From the NCBI GenBank assembly GCA_028287395.1, contig JAQBPR010000042.1, forward strand, positions 1-41,762: 41,762 nucleotides of DNA, read 5' to 3'. The notes under the pieces were generated by a model that did not search any database, was not told the DNA's origin, and saw only the letters and a list, made by a program, of their open reading frames with translations. How positions within the stretch are numbered: the stretch's first letter is position 1; each line of letters begins with the position of its first letter. Shown here piece after piece: positions 1 to 9,629 of the stretch. The stretch comes from Bacilli bacterium. GTDB taxonomy: Bacteria > Bacillota > Bacilli > Paenibacillales > NBRC-103111. Position numbers and translations under genes: made by a program.

Positions 1-3000
1 TAAGCTACAGCAACAATGAGCTTATCAATACTGTTTTTACGATTGATCCAGCCGACCCACTTCCGCCAACGGTTGTATCAACTACGAGGATAACGGTTCC
101 AATACCAGATCAGACTACAGTGACTACAGCGACTTATTTCGCTATTGCGGGAACGAATTTGGGTATAAATCTTGATCCAAACATACCCGATATTTCCAAC
201 GCTATTCTTACTGATCATGATATTACTGCAGCAACTCCAACGGTAGGGTTAACGCCAGCATATGTGAATGGCAAATCGCTAATTTTTAAAGTTAATGATT
301 TATCAGAATTGACAAGCGGAGTTATCTATGACCTATCCTTTGAGAAAAATAATTATACAGGGGGTACTAGCCCAACGTTATCGACTGTTGCGACGAAAAC
401 AGTCGCCTCGGCAGTATATGCAAACACTATTGTTGCGCCATCCTATGCTAACGAAATCGTGACCAATGTTTCTCCGCTTCAGGTAAGCCAAACCGACCTT
501 GCATCAACAAATTTAACCATTGATGGGGCTATTTTATCAGATGCAAGTAAAGTATCCGTGCAATGGGTGAATGTAAGCACAGGAAGCTTCGGTACCGTTG
601 CAGCGACAAAGACTGGAAACTCGGGCTTATCTACTACAGGATTGGTTGCGACGGTTCCTATGCCGCAAACATTAAATGCTGGAACATATCTTATAAAAGT
701 ATCTTATAATGGAAATCTGTTAGCACAATATCCTTTTACAGTAGCTAATCCTGCTTTGGCTAGCATAAATCCACCGCTAATATTCAGTGATCAGTGGGCC
801 TCTGGTTCTTTACTCAATGTAACTGGAACTGGCTTTGGCTTGGACAATCAGAAGTTACAGTTACAATTTGTTTCCGATGCGACGGGATTAGTTACATATC
901 AAAATGCTTTATCGGTGCTTGCGGAGAGTCAAGCTTCTTTTGATCTTCCAAGCCTTCCCGAGGGGACGTACAAGGTAAGTATGCTGTACAATGGACAGGT
1001 TTCCGGAGCTGCGTTGACCTATACGGTTGCGCCTGCACAACCTTCATTGCAAGAAAATTCGGCGCTTTCAGTGAGAGGCGAGTACAAAGTATTTAATTTC
1101 GGTGTTGGCCTTACGATACCTAACGATCGTAATCAAGTCGTGCAGTTTAAATTTTATAACTTTGTAACAGATTCCTTGCCGCCAACGATTTTTAATTACC
1201 ATTATGTAGATCCGAATTTGCCCTATATAGATCACACGATGGTTGGGTCAACACAGCAATTGAGTGAAGCTTCAACCAATACCATTGGTGAAATGCCGAA
1301 TAAGCTTTATGTGTACGCTAATGGAAATACAGCAAAAGTAAATCTGTATATTGGTGATTATACAACTTCATCAGCTCCTTTTTTTACTCAAACCACATAT
1401 TCGACAGATCCGACAGATCCGACAAGCACTAGTCGTATATTTCAATTTGATCTTAACAGTATTCCTAACGGAGCAACGAAGTTTACCGTCATTCCAAGTA
1501 ACGACAGCACAGGTACAGGTACACCTACGCAAGGTGAAAACCTTAGCGGTAAAGTAATCTACGATATCAATATGGCTAGCACGCCTTATATCATAATTAA
1601 TAATCTTTATTCTGGTATGGTGATCAAAGATCCGTTTAGTGAAATTGCTTGTACAACCTCATCCAATCAAATTATTCCAGGTTGTATTTCGGGTCGCTTA
1701 ATCAACATTCCCTCATTCCCGGAAGCTTCATGGCCAACAGAGGCTAATGTTGAGATGTATGTCAATGGCATCAAAACTAATCTGGATCCTACGGATAACA
1801 CTGAATTCGAGATTGGTACCAAAAATTTCCATATAACGATTGATACTCATGGAGGACCTTTAATAAATAATAGCAAGAATACGATTGAATTCTACATTTA
1901 TATTGCTGGAATACTTCAAACGAAAACTTCGTATGATATATTCCTCTTCACTTCAACGGCTCCTGAGTTCCAGACCATAAAACCGGTTGAGACGGCGGAT
2001 ATTCCAAAGTTTGTACCAGGTAAGCTTCCGGATACGTATGCAACATCAGAAACTGCTGTTAGCTTTAAGGGTCAGTTTCTCAACGCAAGTGATTTTAAAT
2101 TGACAGTAAAGCAGAAGGACGCGAATGGAAATCAAGTTTCAATTTATGACAGAAGAGTATTGAATGGGGCTCCGGATCCTGCTAACAACAATAATCCTTA
2201 TTTAGATACAGTGGATTTCTCACAGTCGCCTATGTCTTTTTCAACATTTCCGATTAATCTTGCGATTACAGGAGATACAATTTTCGAGTTCACAATCACA
2301 AACGATTCCGGTGTGACGATAACAAAGACGATTACAATCACTCGCGAGCCGCTGCCTTACGTATTGATCTATCCAGTCTTGACCAAGACTTCAAGCGGCG
2401 TGGATCAAGCAAATATTAATAGTAATTATATTGAGATCGAAATGGCAGCTGAGAATGCGGATCGTGTTAACTTTGGCGGTAAGACGGATGCCATAAAAAA
2501 ACAAGTGAAAGATCAAAATGGTAACCTTGTAACCCATTTCTTCTATGAGTTAGACAATCTTAAGGCGGGAGCTAACAATGTTAAATTTACTGTTGTTAGA
2601 GGGACAGTGAATACCAAAGGCAGCTTCGTATTGTTTAACTCCAATACGACAGTGGAAGGCGCTGAATTTAAATCGCTTTTAAAAACATCTTTAAAAGTAT
2701 TTAATGGCAATGTGGAATTGAAATTCCCAGCAGGAACGAATCTGATGCGTAATGATACGAAGGCAATAAATCAATATCTAACGACAGATCGAAAAATTTT
2801 GTTTGGGATTGCCAATCAGGATGATGGGCGCGTAGACAAATATAAGGAGCCATCAGACCAGGATGGTCAAACAGACAATCCGAATCCGGTTATTTCTCCA
2901 AGCGGCAAGCTACTGTTAGGCGATACGAATGGACGCTTTATACCTGCAAGCAGCTTGTATTGGATTGATGCTGGAACGATTCCTAGTATTGTAACCGATA

Positions 3001-3923
3001 CAGCGGATGCATTTTCGGGCAGTGGCAAGCTTCCTTATGAGGATACCAACTTCTTTAGCCGAGATGTGAAAGATCTTGTTGTACCGAGTAAACGAGGAAC
3101 TTTAACACTTCAATATGATCCGAATATTCGCAGTGATGCATGGAAATATATCACGGTGTATCATTTTGATATATATGAAGATTATACAGGTACAGTAGCA
3201 TACAGATGGCATAATATCGGCGGAGTTATTGATCAGAAGAAGAACACAATAACGGTTCCGTTTGATTCTTTCGGATATTATCAAGTAATGTATATGAATC
3301 AAAGCTTTGATGATATAACAAGTCATCCTTGGGCACGTAATCAACTAGATACGCTTTACTCCAAAGGAATCATGGTGAATAAGGAAAATACCGACTTTGT
3401 GCCGAATGACAATATAAGCAGGGGTGAATTTGCTGCTCTGCTTGTGAAGATTTTTGACTTCCCTCTTCAATATACACCAGGTAGTTCAAGCTTTTCTGAT
3501 GTACTGATTCCGAATCCTTTAACAAACGGCTTGTACGATTATAGGTATATTGAAACCGCAGCAAGGGTCGGCATTGTACGCGGCGGCGGCGGCGGCAGAT
3601 TCTCGCCGGATGAATCCATAACGCGGCAAGATGCAGCAGTAATGATAAGCCGGGCGGCAAATCTCAAACTAAATACGGATTCTGTAAAGTCACTCACTAA
3701 TCTTCAAAAGGCATTTACAGATGCGAATGGAATTGATCTGTATGCCCGTACTGCAGTAGAAGCGGTCAGTAAAGCGGGTCTTATCACAGGGAAAGAGAAT
3801 GTTTTACTGCAAGGTCAGAAAAAAACAACCTTCCGATTTGACGGTGATCAAAACTTCACACGTGCAGAAGCCGCACAAGTAGCGATTAGTGTATTGCAGC
3901 AACAAAAGAAAATTCCTAAATAA
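1..3923 (+). CDS. Large SLH-domain surface protein, 5' end outside the window
   Basis: The reading frame is already open at base 3 and runs without a stop to TAA at 3921-3923, so about 1306 residues are visible and the true start lies left of the window; the GTG at 120 is internal. The N-terminal half holds beta-rich repeats of the IPT/TIG type (for example LLNVTGTGFG at bases 811-840). The last roughly 190 residues form three SLH modules (about 3310-3480, 3495-3660 and 3715-3905), with typical pieces such as NISRGEFAALLVKIF, RFSPDESITRQDAA and FTRAEAAQVAIS. SLH trimers bind pyruvylated secondary cell-wall polymer, so this is an exported, non-covalently anchored wall protein with C-terminal anchoring. 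The ligand of the long middle part is unknown. A terminator follows directly. Anchoring class is confident; function beyond that is not known. Confidence 0.9.
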   Translation, partial: SYSNNELINTVFTIDPADPLPPTVVSTTRITVPIPDQTTVTTATYFAIAGTNLGINLDPNIPDISNAILTDHDITAATPTVGLTPAYVNGKSLIFKVNDLSELTSGVIYDLSFEKNNYTGGTSPTLSTVATKTVASAVYANTIVAPSYANEIVTNVSPLQVSQTDLASTNLTIDGAILSDASKVSVQWVNVSTGSFGTVAATKTGNSGLSTTGLVATVPMPQTLNAGTYLIKVSYNGNLLAQYPFTVANPALASINPPLIFSDQWASGSLLNVTGTGFGLDNQKLQLQFVSDATGLVTYQNALSVLAESQASFDLPSLPEGTYKVSMLYNGQVSGAALTYTVAPAQPSLQENSALSVRGEYKVFNFGVGLTIPNDRNQVVQFKFYNFVTDSLPPTIFNYHYVDPNLPYIDHTMVGSTQQLSEASTNTIGEMPNKLYVYANGNTAKVNLYIGDYTTSSAPFFTQTTYSTDPTDPTSTSRIFQFDLNSIPNGATKFTVIPSNDSTGTGTPTQGENLSGKVIYDINMASTPYIIINNLYSGMVIKDPFSEIACTTSSNQIIPGCISGRLINIPSFPEASWPTEANVEMYVNGIKTNLDPTDNTEFEIGTKNFHITIDTHGGPLINNSKNTIEFYIYIAGILQTKTSYDIFLFTSTAPEFQTIKPVETADIPKFVPGKLPDTYATSETAVSFKGQFLNASDFKLTVKQKDANGNQVSIYDRRVLNGAPDPANNNNPYLDTVDFSQSPMSFSTFPINLAITGDTIFEFTITNDSGVTITKTITITREPLPYVLIYPVLTKTSSGVDQANINSNYIEIEMAAENADRVNFGGKTDAIKKQVKDQNGNLVTHFFYELDNLKAGANNVKFTVVRGTVNTKGSFVLFNSNTTVEGAEFKSLLKTSLKVFNGNVELKFPAGTNLMRNDTKAINQYLTTDRKILFGIANQDDGRVDKYKEPSDQDGQTDNPNPVISPSGKLLLGDTNGRFIPASSLYWIDAGTIPSIVTDTADAFSGSGKLPYEDTNFFSRDVKDLVVPSKRGTLTLQYDPNIRSDAWKYITVYHFDIYEDYTGTVAYRWHNIGGVIDQKKNTITVPFDSFGYYQVMYMNQSFDDITSHPWARNQLDTLYSKGIMVNKENTDFVPNDNISRGEFAALLVKIFDFPLQYTPGSSSFSDVLIPNPLTNGLYDYRYIETAARVGIVRGGGGGRFSPDESITRQDAAVMISRAANLKLNTDSVKSLTNLQKAFTDANGIDLYARTAVEAVSKAGLITGKENVLLQGQKKTTFRFDGDQNFTRAEAAQVAISVLQQQKKIPK
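3582..3596 (+). repeat. (GGC)5 trinucleotide run inside an SLH module
   Basis: Five GGC codons in a row encode a Gly5 stretch in the second SLH module of the left-edge protein, at the turn where SLH domains usually carry a short Gly-rich segment before F-x-P-D/N. Being a triplet repeat, slippage would change loop length without shifting the frame. Confidence 0.7.
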
Positions 3924-3936
3924 GCTTCAAATTTAA

Positions 3937-3970
3937 AGAGACTGTCCGAAACTTGGACGGTCTCTTTTTT
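3937..3970 (+). terminator. Intrinsic terminator of the left-edge SLH gene
   Basis: An 11-bp stem (AGAGACTGTCC at 3937-3947 with GGACGGTCTCT at 3955-3965, one G-U pair) with a 7-nt loop is followed by a T run to 3970. It starts 13 bp after the stop codon. Confidence 0.9.
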
Positions 3971-3995
3971 ACGGTTCTATGGTAAAATCTGCGGC

Positions 3996-4024
3996 GTGAC
4001 GTGATAAAGAGTTCCGTGTATACT
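3996..4024 (+). promoter_or_regulatory. Candidate upstream sigma-A promoter (P1) of the S-layer gene
   Basis: GTGACG (3996-4001), a 17-bp spacer, then TATACT (4019-4024) gives four of six matches at -35 and five of six at -10. It lies after the terminator of the previous gene and about 380 bp before the main S-layer start. Plausible by pattern only. Confidence 0.4.
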
Positions 4025-4176
4025 AATTTTTGTAGACGATGGTATATCGGTATACATAGGAAAAAAACTTTTTCGCATTCCGCAACTTTTTTTGAATCGA
4101 TGCGTTTAATACTGTGAAAAGCCAACTACTTCACCAGAAGTCTTAACGAAGCTGGTTAATTTTCTCAAAATATTTC

Positions 4177-4205
4177 TTTACGATGCAAGAATGCCCATGT
4201 ATAAT
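4177..4205 (+). promoter_or_regulatory. Candidate main sigma-A promoter (P2) of the S-layer gene
   Basis: TTTACG (4177-4182), a 17-bp spacer and a perfect TATAAT (4200-4205). The predicted transcript starts near 4212, leaving a leader of about 195 nt before the main ATG at 4407. Best promoter match in this gap. Confidence 0.6.
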
Positions 4206-4211
4206 GTTAAA

Positions 4212-4406
4212 GTGTGGCATTCGTGCCTCTAGTTTGTTTTCGTTCGTTTACTAGTTTCTGTTGCTTTCGGGCAGCAGACATCACTATAAAGAAATTTCGC
4301 TCAACTCTGGGAAGGGGGTGAATCAACAATGAGGGAATCGAGCTCAAATTTTGTTTCTAGCAACTCTCACAAATTAAAACAGATTCAAGGAGGAGAAAAA
4401 AAGTTT
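4212..4406 (+). promoter_or_regulatory. Long structured 5' leader with an upstream start site
   Basis: The predicted leader contains two hairpins: CTAGT (4229-4233) pairing with ACTAG (4250-4254), and CTGTTGC (4258-4264) pairing with GCAGCAG (4271-4277, one G-U) around a TTTCGG loop. Then come two start sites in one frame. The first is GAAGGGGGTGA (4311-4321) followed by ATG at 4329. The second is AAGGAGGAG (4387-4395) followed by ATG at 4407. The 26 codons between them encode a polar segment without signal-peptide character. Stable leaders of this kind are common on abundant S-layer mRNAs, where they are linked to mRNA stability. Confidence 0.55.
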
Positions 4407-7400
4407 ATGAAAAAAAGTTTATCACTTATATTAGCTTTAGCCATGGTATTCACCATGTTCGTATCCGTAGTATCAGCTGATACTACACCGGCAGCAGCAA
4501 CAACGACTGCTACGGCAACTAGCGCGACTTACACTCCACAACAAGCATATGACGCATTAAAAGCAGCAGGTGTCCTAGACGGTGACGCACAAAAAGGTGC
4601 AAATCTTGACGGTACATTAACTCGCGCTGAATTCGCAAAAGTAATCGTGAAATTATGGAATCTTACCGGTGACGTAGGAGCAAGCGATGCATACTCTGAC
4701 TTAAACGGCGCTGGATGGGCTGCAGGTTATATCGGTGCAGCAACAACAGCAGGTTTATTGAATGGTATGGGCGGCGGTATGTTTAACCCATCAGGTAATG
4801 TAACTACTGAACAAATCGCTAAAGTATTAGCAGTGAAATTTGATTTGGATGTTTCGAATACTGATGTAGGTAGTACTAAAGCATCCGATTGGGCAAAAGG
4901 CTATGTAGCAGCTGCAATTAAAGCTGGTTATGTAAAAGCTGGCGCTGACACAACAAAAGCTGCTAAGCGTGGCGAACTTTTCGTAATTTCGATCAATGCT
5001 TATGAAGCTATTCCACAACCAACAGCAACACCAACAGCAACACCAGTTGCTACAGCTAAAACTCTTGATGTTGCTACAGCAGTAGCTGTAACAAGTAAAG
5101 TGGTTGAAGTTGCTCTTAACACTGCAGCAGCAGCGGCAGATGTTAATGCTAAAAACGTAACAGTTAAAGATGCAGCAGGTACAGCAGTAGCAATAAGTTC
5201 AGCTGTGGCAGCACCTTATGCAACTGATGGTAAAACAGTATTGGTTACTTTAGGTACTGATACTACAGCTGGTACATTGTACACTTTAACTAGCGGTACA
5301 ACTTCCGCTAACTTTGGTGGTATTTCAGTAGATACAGCTAAACCAACAGTTTCAATCGTATCAACTGATTATAACAAAGTTGTCTTAACTTTCTCTGAAA
5401 GAGTAGACATCACTAAATTGAAAGTAGTTCTTTCACTTAAATATGGTACAAAAGCAGCTCTTGCAATTTCCAACACAGCATATGTTGCTGGCGATGGTAC
5501 TAAAGTAGAATTAACTACTGCAGACCAAACTGGAGATTTGTATGCTTCTGATATTTCTGGAGCAGCTGATTTTGCAGGTAATGTTGTAGATCAAATTACT
5601 TCATTAACATTTGTAGGTACTTTGAAAGATATTACAACAACGCTTCAACCAGCAGCAGCACCTCTTACTAAAACTGTAGATTCCAAAACAGTTCGTCTAG
5701 TATTTAACGTAAAGCCTGATGCATCAACAATTGCAGCAGTAGCAAACTACACTTTAAAAGAAGCTTATGGCACAACACCAGCTCAAACTACTGTAGCTTC
5801 TGTAAAAGCAGCAGTTGACGCTGATTTCCCAGAATATACTACAGCTCAATTAGCTAGTAATGGTTACACAGCTAAAGCAGTCATTTTAACTCTAAGTACT
5901 GCTTTAAAAGACAGCACATTGTATAAATTGACTGTTTCTGGTCTTAAAACTTATACAGGTGTTGCGGTAGATGGTACAGCTAACTATGTAACTTTCGTAG
6001 GTATCGGACCTTACACTACTTTACAAGATCTTTCGAAATCAACAATTACAGTATTGAGCAATACTAAAGTTAAAATTGTATTTAATAGAACTTTGGATCA
6101 ATCCACTTTAGTTGCTGCTAACTTCAAAATCGCTAAAACTTATGGTGATAAATCTGCACTAGCAGTTTCAGCAATTAAAATTGATAGCGGAACAACGGTA
6201 GAATTAACAACAGCTTCCCAAACAAATGATCTTTACACAGTAACTGTTTCAAACATCAAGGATATGGACGGAAACCTGTTTGATTCCGCACTAGCTACTA
6301 AAACTTTTGTTGGTAGTGCAGTTGCTTCTGCTATTGCAGCAATTAAGAGCGCGACACTTTCAACAGACCACGTTACTTTATCTTTAGTGTTTGATCAAAA
6401 TGTTGCAGCATCTGCAGCAGACATCTCACACTACAACATTAATAAGAGCATTGGCTACCCTACAAAGGCAGTTATTAACGCGGATCATGCTAACCAAGTA
6501 GATCTTACAATTCCTGCTACAACAGTTATTGGTACTTTGTACACAGTATCTGTAACTAATCTTGATAACACTGATGGTATTCATCAAGGTTCCACTGCTA
6601 TTACTGGGCAATTTGTAGGTAATGCAGTAACTGCAAGCTTACCAACAGCACAAGGAGTTCAGGCAACTGACTCACAAACTTTAAAAGTATTCTTTGATAA
6701 AGCAGTTGATGATGGTACTATCGATGGAGCAACTGCATTGTACGATCATACAGTTGCATCTCCAACGAATAACATTGTTTCAGGTGCATTTACGCTTACT
6801 ACTACAAGTGGAAACGTTGATTTACACAGTATTAGTGGAGCATATGCTTATAAAGATCCAACAAACGCAAATGCATTAGTAATTTCAGTTCCGATTGCTG
6901 GTTACTTCAAAGTAGCAAATGCGCCAGCTTCTTCTGGATTATTTACACTTACAATTGATTCAGCTAAGGTTGTTAGCACATCTTCTGCTAACATATTAAC
7001 AGTTGGACCGACTGTAACTGATATTGCTGGAATTACTGCAGATAATGTAACTTCACCTAATGCAAATACAATTAGAGTATATTTCAGCAAGCCAGTTGTT
7101 GTCGGTGGTGCAAGTAGTTTTGCACAAGTAGGCACAACAAATGTTTGGGGTGCTTCAGGAAACTTTACATTGTCAAATGCAACTGCAATCGATACTACTA
7201 ATACAGTATTTGACTTTAAAGTAGTTGGTGGATCATTTACTGATAATTCAATCAAGTATTTAATTATTAATCCTAGTGTGTCAACAGGTATGATTAGTGA
7301 CTTGGGCCACAGTATATCCATGAAGGATGAAGATACTTCGGCTTCACTAGTTCAACAAACAAGACAATTTGGTGGAAATTCAGCTGCAGCAGGTACTATT

Positions 7401-8183
7401 AGCAGCATTCAAGTTCAACCAATTGACACAAAAACTCTTGTAGTTTACTATCCAGAAGTTATGAATACTACTGCTGGTGACAACACAGATGTTACTGTAA
7501 AAGGTAACTACGAACTTGCAAGTGCATCTGGTACTTCTGGTGCAACAATTACAGGAGCAGGTTGGTCTTCACTAGCAAGCCATATTTCATCTACTTCTTA
7601 CGAAGCAGGTACTAACAAACTTACCATTACATTAGATGCAGCTATACCTACATCTTCAACTGGTAACTACTATTTAAGATTTGCTTCATCATTAATGAAC
7701 GCTGTGGGTACTAAACCTGTAGTTACTTCAACTACAGATGCTACATTAATTACAACTCAATTTGGACCTAATCCAAAAGCTGCTGCATTAGTAACGGTAA
7801 CTGGCGCTACTTATGCATCACCTGGAGTAATTACTATTACATTAAATCAAAAAGCACAAGATACTGTAGGTAATTTGACAGCAACTAATGTGACTTATGA
7901 ATTTAATGTAACTGTAAAAGTTAATGGTGTAGATCATCTTCTAGTAGCTGGTGATATTTCTAGCGTGAAGACGTATGATAGTTCAGTTATCAATCACCCA
8001 GCAACTGATATGAGTGCTGCAGGATATAACAGCAATACAGTAGAGATTACTCTAAATGCTGGTCTTGCTTCAACAATTACTCATACTCAAGTTGGTACAG
8101 TTAACTTCTACTCAACTAATCACATTATTGGTATTAACGGTGAAAAGTATGATTCAAATTCAAGCACACAATTTAGTCAATAA
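4407..8183 (+). CDS. Probable major S-layer protein with N-terminal SLH domains
   Basis: The 1258-residue product starts at ATG 4407, chosen because AAGGAGGAG lies 11 nt upstream and the protein then opens with a classic signal peptide (MKKSLSLILALAMVFTMF, cleavage near VSA-DTT, residue 24). An in-frame ATG at 4329 with its own ribosome-binding site would add 26 residues. Three SLH modules follow (about residues 45-90, 95-145 and 155-200), then a P-T-A linker, then about 1000 residues of repeated Ig-like beta domains of the SbsA/Big type. Repeated strands read like KVVLTFSERVD, KVKIVFNRTLD and LKVFFDKAVD. Base use is very uniform (GCA, GTA, ACA, ACT codons; long Ala/Thr/Val runs), as expected for a very highly expressed gene. 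Own tandem promoters and a strong terminator make it monocistronic. The S-layer role is inferred from architecture and expression signals. Confidence 0.88.
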   Translation: MKKSLSLILALAMVFTMFVSVVSADTTPAAATTTATATSATYTPQQAYDALKAAGVLDGDAQKGANLDGTLTRAEFAKVIVKLWNLTGDVGASDAYSDLNGAGWAAGYIGAATTAGLLNGMGGGMFNPSGNVTTEQIAKVLAVKFDLDVSNTDVGSTKASDWAKGYVAAAIKAGYVKAGADTTKAAKRGELFVISINAYEAIPQPTATPTATPVATAKTLDVATAVAVTSKVVEVALNTAAAAADVNAKNVTVKDAAGTAVAISSAVAAPYATDGKTVLVTLGTDTTAGTLYTLTSGTTSANFGGISVDTAKPTVSIVSTDYNKVVLTFSERVDITKLKVVLSLKYGTKAALAISNTAYVAGDGTKVELTTADQTGDLYASDISGAADFAGNVVDQITSLTFVGTLKDITTTLQPAAAPLTKTVDSKTVRLVFNVKPDASTIAAVANYTLKEAYGTTPAQTTVASVKAAVDADFPEYTTAQLASNGYTAKAVILTLSTALKDSTLYKLTVSGLKTYTGVAVDGTANYVTFVGIGPYTTLQDLSKSTITVLSNTKVKIVFNRTLDQSTLVAANFKIAKTYGDKSALAVSAIKIDSGTTVELTTASQTNDLYTVTVSNIKDMDGNLFDSALATKTFVGSAVASAIAAIKSATLSTDHVTLSLVFDQNVAASAADISHYNINKSIGYPTKAVINADHANQVDLTIPATTVIGTLYTVSVTNLDNTDGIHQGSTAITGQFVGNAVTASLPTAQGVQATDSQTLKVFFDKAVDDGTIDGATALYDHTVASPTNNIVSGAFTLTTTSGNVDLHSISGAYAYKDPTNANALVISVPIAGYFKVANAPASSGLFTLTIDSAKVVSTSSANILTVGPTVTDIAGITADNVTSPNANTIRVYFSKPVVVGGASSFAQVGTTNVWGASGNFTLSNATAIDTTNTVFDFKVVGGSFTDNSIKYLIINPSVSTGMISDLGHSISMKDEDTSASLVQQTRQFGGNSAAAGTISSIQVQPIDTKTLVVYYPEVMNTTAGDNTDVTVKGNYELASASGTSGATITGAGWSSLASHISSTSYEAGTNKLTITLDAAIPTSSTGNYYLRFASSLMNAVGTKPVVTSTTDATLITTQFGPNPKAAALVTVTGATYASPGVITITLNQKAQDTVGNLTATNVTYEFNVTVKVNGVDHLLVAGDISSVKTYDSSVINHPATDMSAAGYNSNTVEITLNAGLASTITHTQVGTVNFYSTNHIIGINGEKYDSNSSTQFSQ

Positions 8184-8200
8184 TATTTAAAGTATTACTA

Positions 8201-8241
8201 AAGAAGCAGACGCTGAACTATAGCGTCTGCTTCTTTTTTTT
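8201..8241 (+). terminator. Strong intrinsic terminator of the S-layer gene
   Basis: A perfect 14-bp inverted repeat (8201-8214 and 8222-8235, core GCAGACGCT/AGCGTCTGC) with a 7-nt loop, ending in a T run to 8241. It lies 17 bp after the stop codon. Confidence 0.95.
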
Positions 8242-8251
8242 GTCTAAAAAA

Positions 8252-8281
8252 TTCACTCTTTATTTACAAATTCGTTATAAT
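8252..8281 (+). promoter_or_regulatory. Candidate promoter of the serine hydrolase gene
   Basis: TTCACT (8252-8257), an 18-bp spacer and TATAAT (8276-8281). The -10 is perfect and the -35 has four matches. It sits just after the S-layer terminator and 100 bp before the hydrolase start. Confidence 0.4.
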
Positions 8282-8380
8282 TTCTTCATAAGTTATTGAT
8301 AATATAAAAATAAAAGAGGGTGTAGTTATAAATGTTGTAAATTAAAAAGGCATACAGGGAGGTGACTAATTATTAAAAAC

Positions 8381-9571
8381 ATGCTAAGCACACGAAAAAT
8401 TCTGTTTTATGTTCTTTTCATCATAATAATTATTATGTCTGCTGTTTTATACTTTAAAAAAGTTTTCGCAGTTGAAAAAACTGGATACTGGCCCATAACG
8501 GAATGGAAAACCTCTTCGCCAGAAGCGGAAGGAGTCGACTCAGTAGGACTTACTTCAGCAGTAAGTGCATTGCAAGGGAAAAATGTACATAGCTTTTTAA
8601 TAATTAGAAATGGATATATCATTGCCGAAGGTTACAATGAAAACAATGATCAATCTACAAAACAGGACATTTTATCCGCTACAAAAAGTGTAACTTCTGC
8701 GCTGGTTGGTATTGCAATTAACCAACATAAAATTGGCGATGTGGAGGAGCCTATTGCTAACTATTTTCCGGAATTACTTAAAGATCCCGATGCGCGAAAA
8801 AAAGAAATAACGGTTAGCAATTTGTTGACAATGACATCAGGTTTAGAATGGAATAATGTGAATGAAGCTGCAACCAATAATATGATTAATAGTCAGGATT
8901 GGATACAGTACCTACTTGGATTACCGCTTTCGGCGGATCCGCGAACGCAATTCGTTTATAGTAATGGTGGCCCACATCTTTTATCAGCTATATTGCAAAA
9001 AGCGACGAATGAAACGGAAGCTGCTTATGCACAAAAAGTTCTTTTTCAACCCATTGGTATTCAAGACGTTACTTGGGATGCGGATCCCCAAGGAGTGTCT
9101 ATTGGTTCATTTGGTCTGCATATAACAACTCGAGATATTGCGAAATTTGGTTATTTATATTTAAATGAAGGAGAATGGGATGGCGATAGAGTAGTTCCAA
9201 AAGATTGGATAACGGAATCTACGCAGAGAACAATTGAATTCCAAGATCGGAATATTCATCCCTCAGAAGAGGCTTATGGTTATCTATGGTGGTTACATGC
9301 ATCTGAAGATACAAACAATAAGAATTCTGAATTATCAACAATATATTCGGCAAACGGTTCAGGTGGGCAAAGTGTAATTGTTATGCCAAAACAAAATATG
9401 GTAGTTGTTATTACAGCCAATAATAATGATTCATTTTTTGCGGATCCGATTATTGAAAGTAAAGTGATTCCAGCGATAAAGTCAAATAAAACATTGCCCG
9501 CAAACCCTAAAGGTGATAATGTTTTGAAAATGAAGTTGCAGACATTCAAAGAAGAAAAAGATACACTGTGA
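8381..9571 (+). CDS. Membrane-anchored serine hydrolase, beta-lactamase/PBP4 family
   Basis: The 396-residue product has an N-terminal membrane segment (about residues 7-29), probably an uncleaved anchor, then a class C beta-lactamase-like domain facing outside. The active-site motifs are visible: S99-A-T-K102 (SxxK, nucleophile and base), Y193-S-N195 (YxN) and G326-S-G-G (third motif, in place of KTG). Relatives include D,D-peptidases, esterases and 6-aminohexanoate-dimer hydrolases, so the substrate cannot be named. The GGGAGGTGA ribosome-binding site (8358-8365) lies 15 nt before ATG 8381, which is rather far; ATT codons at 8369 and 8372 are in frame and closer, but ATG is the conventional choice. 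It has its own promoter and terminator, so it is probably a single-gene unit. Confidence 0.88.
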   Translation: MLSTRKILFYVLFIIIIIMSAVLYFKKVFAVEKTGYWPITEWKTSSPEAEGVDSVGLTSAVSALQGKNVHSFLIIRNGYIIAEGYNENNDQSTKQDILSATKSVTSALVGIAINQHKIGDVEEPIANYFPELLKDPDARKKEITVSNLLTMTSGLEWNNVNEAATNNMINSQDWIQYLLGLPLSADPRTQFVYSNGGPHLLSAILQKATNETEAAYAQKVLFQPIGIQDVTWDADPQGVSIGSFGLHITTRDIAKFGYLYLNEGEWDGDRVVPKDWITESTQRTIEFQDRNIHPSEEAYGYLWWLHASEDTNNKNSELSTIYSANGSGGQSVIVMPKQNMVVVITANNNDSFFADPIIESKVIPAIKSNKTLPANPKGDNVLKMKLQTFKEEKDTL

Positions 9572-9577
9572 GTTTGG

Positions 9578-9610
9578 AAAAGATCTACTCTTAATTGAGG
9601 TAGGTCTTTT
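9578..9610 (+). terminator. Intrinsic terminator after the serine hydrolase
   Basis: AAAAGATCTACTC (9578-9590) pairs with GAGGTAGGTCTTTT (9597-9610) with one bulge and G-U pairs around a TTAATT loop. The 3' arm itself ends in Ts. Confidence 0.7.
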
Positions 9611-9629
9611 ATTAATTTCTAATTAAAAA

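Noticed and set aside
120..3923. GTG at 120 as start of the left-edge SLH gene
   Set aside because: The frame is open to the window edge with similar beta-repeat sequence and no ribosome-binding site precedes the GTG; the gene is simply cut by the window.
6902..7321. 139-codon minus-strand frame in the S-layer gene
   Set aside because: Antisense to a highly biased coding sequence, no ribosome-binding site, no domain; an effect of codon bias.
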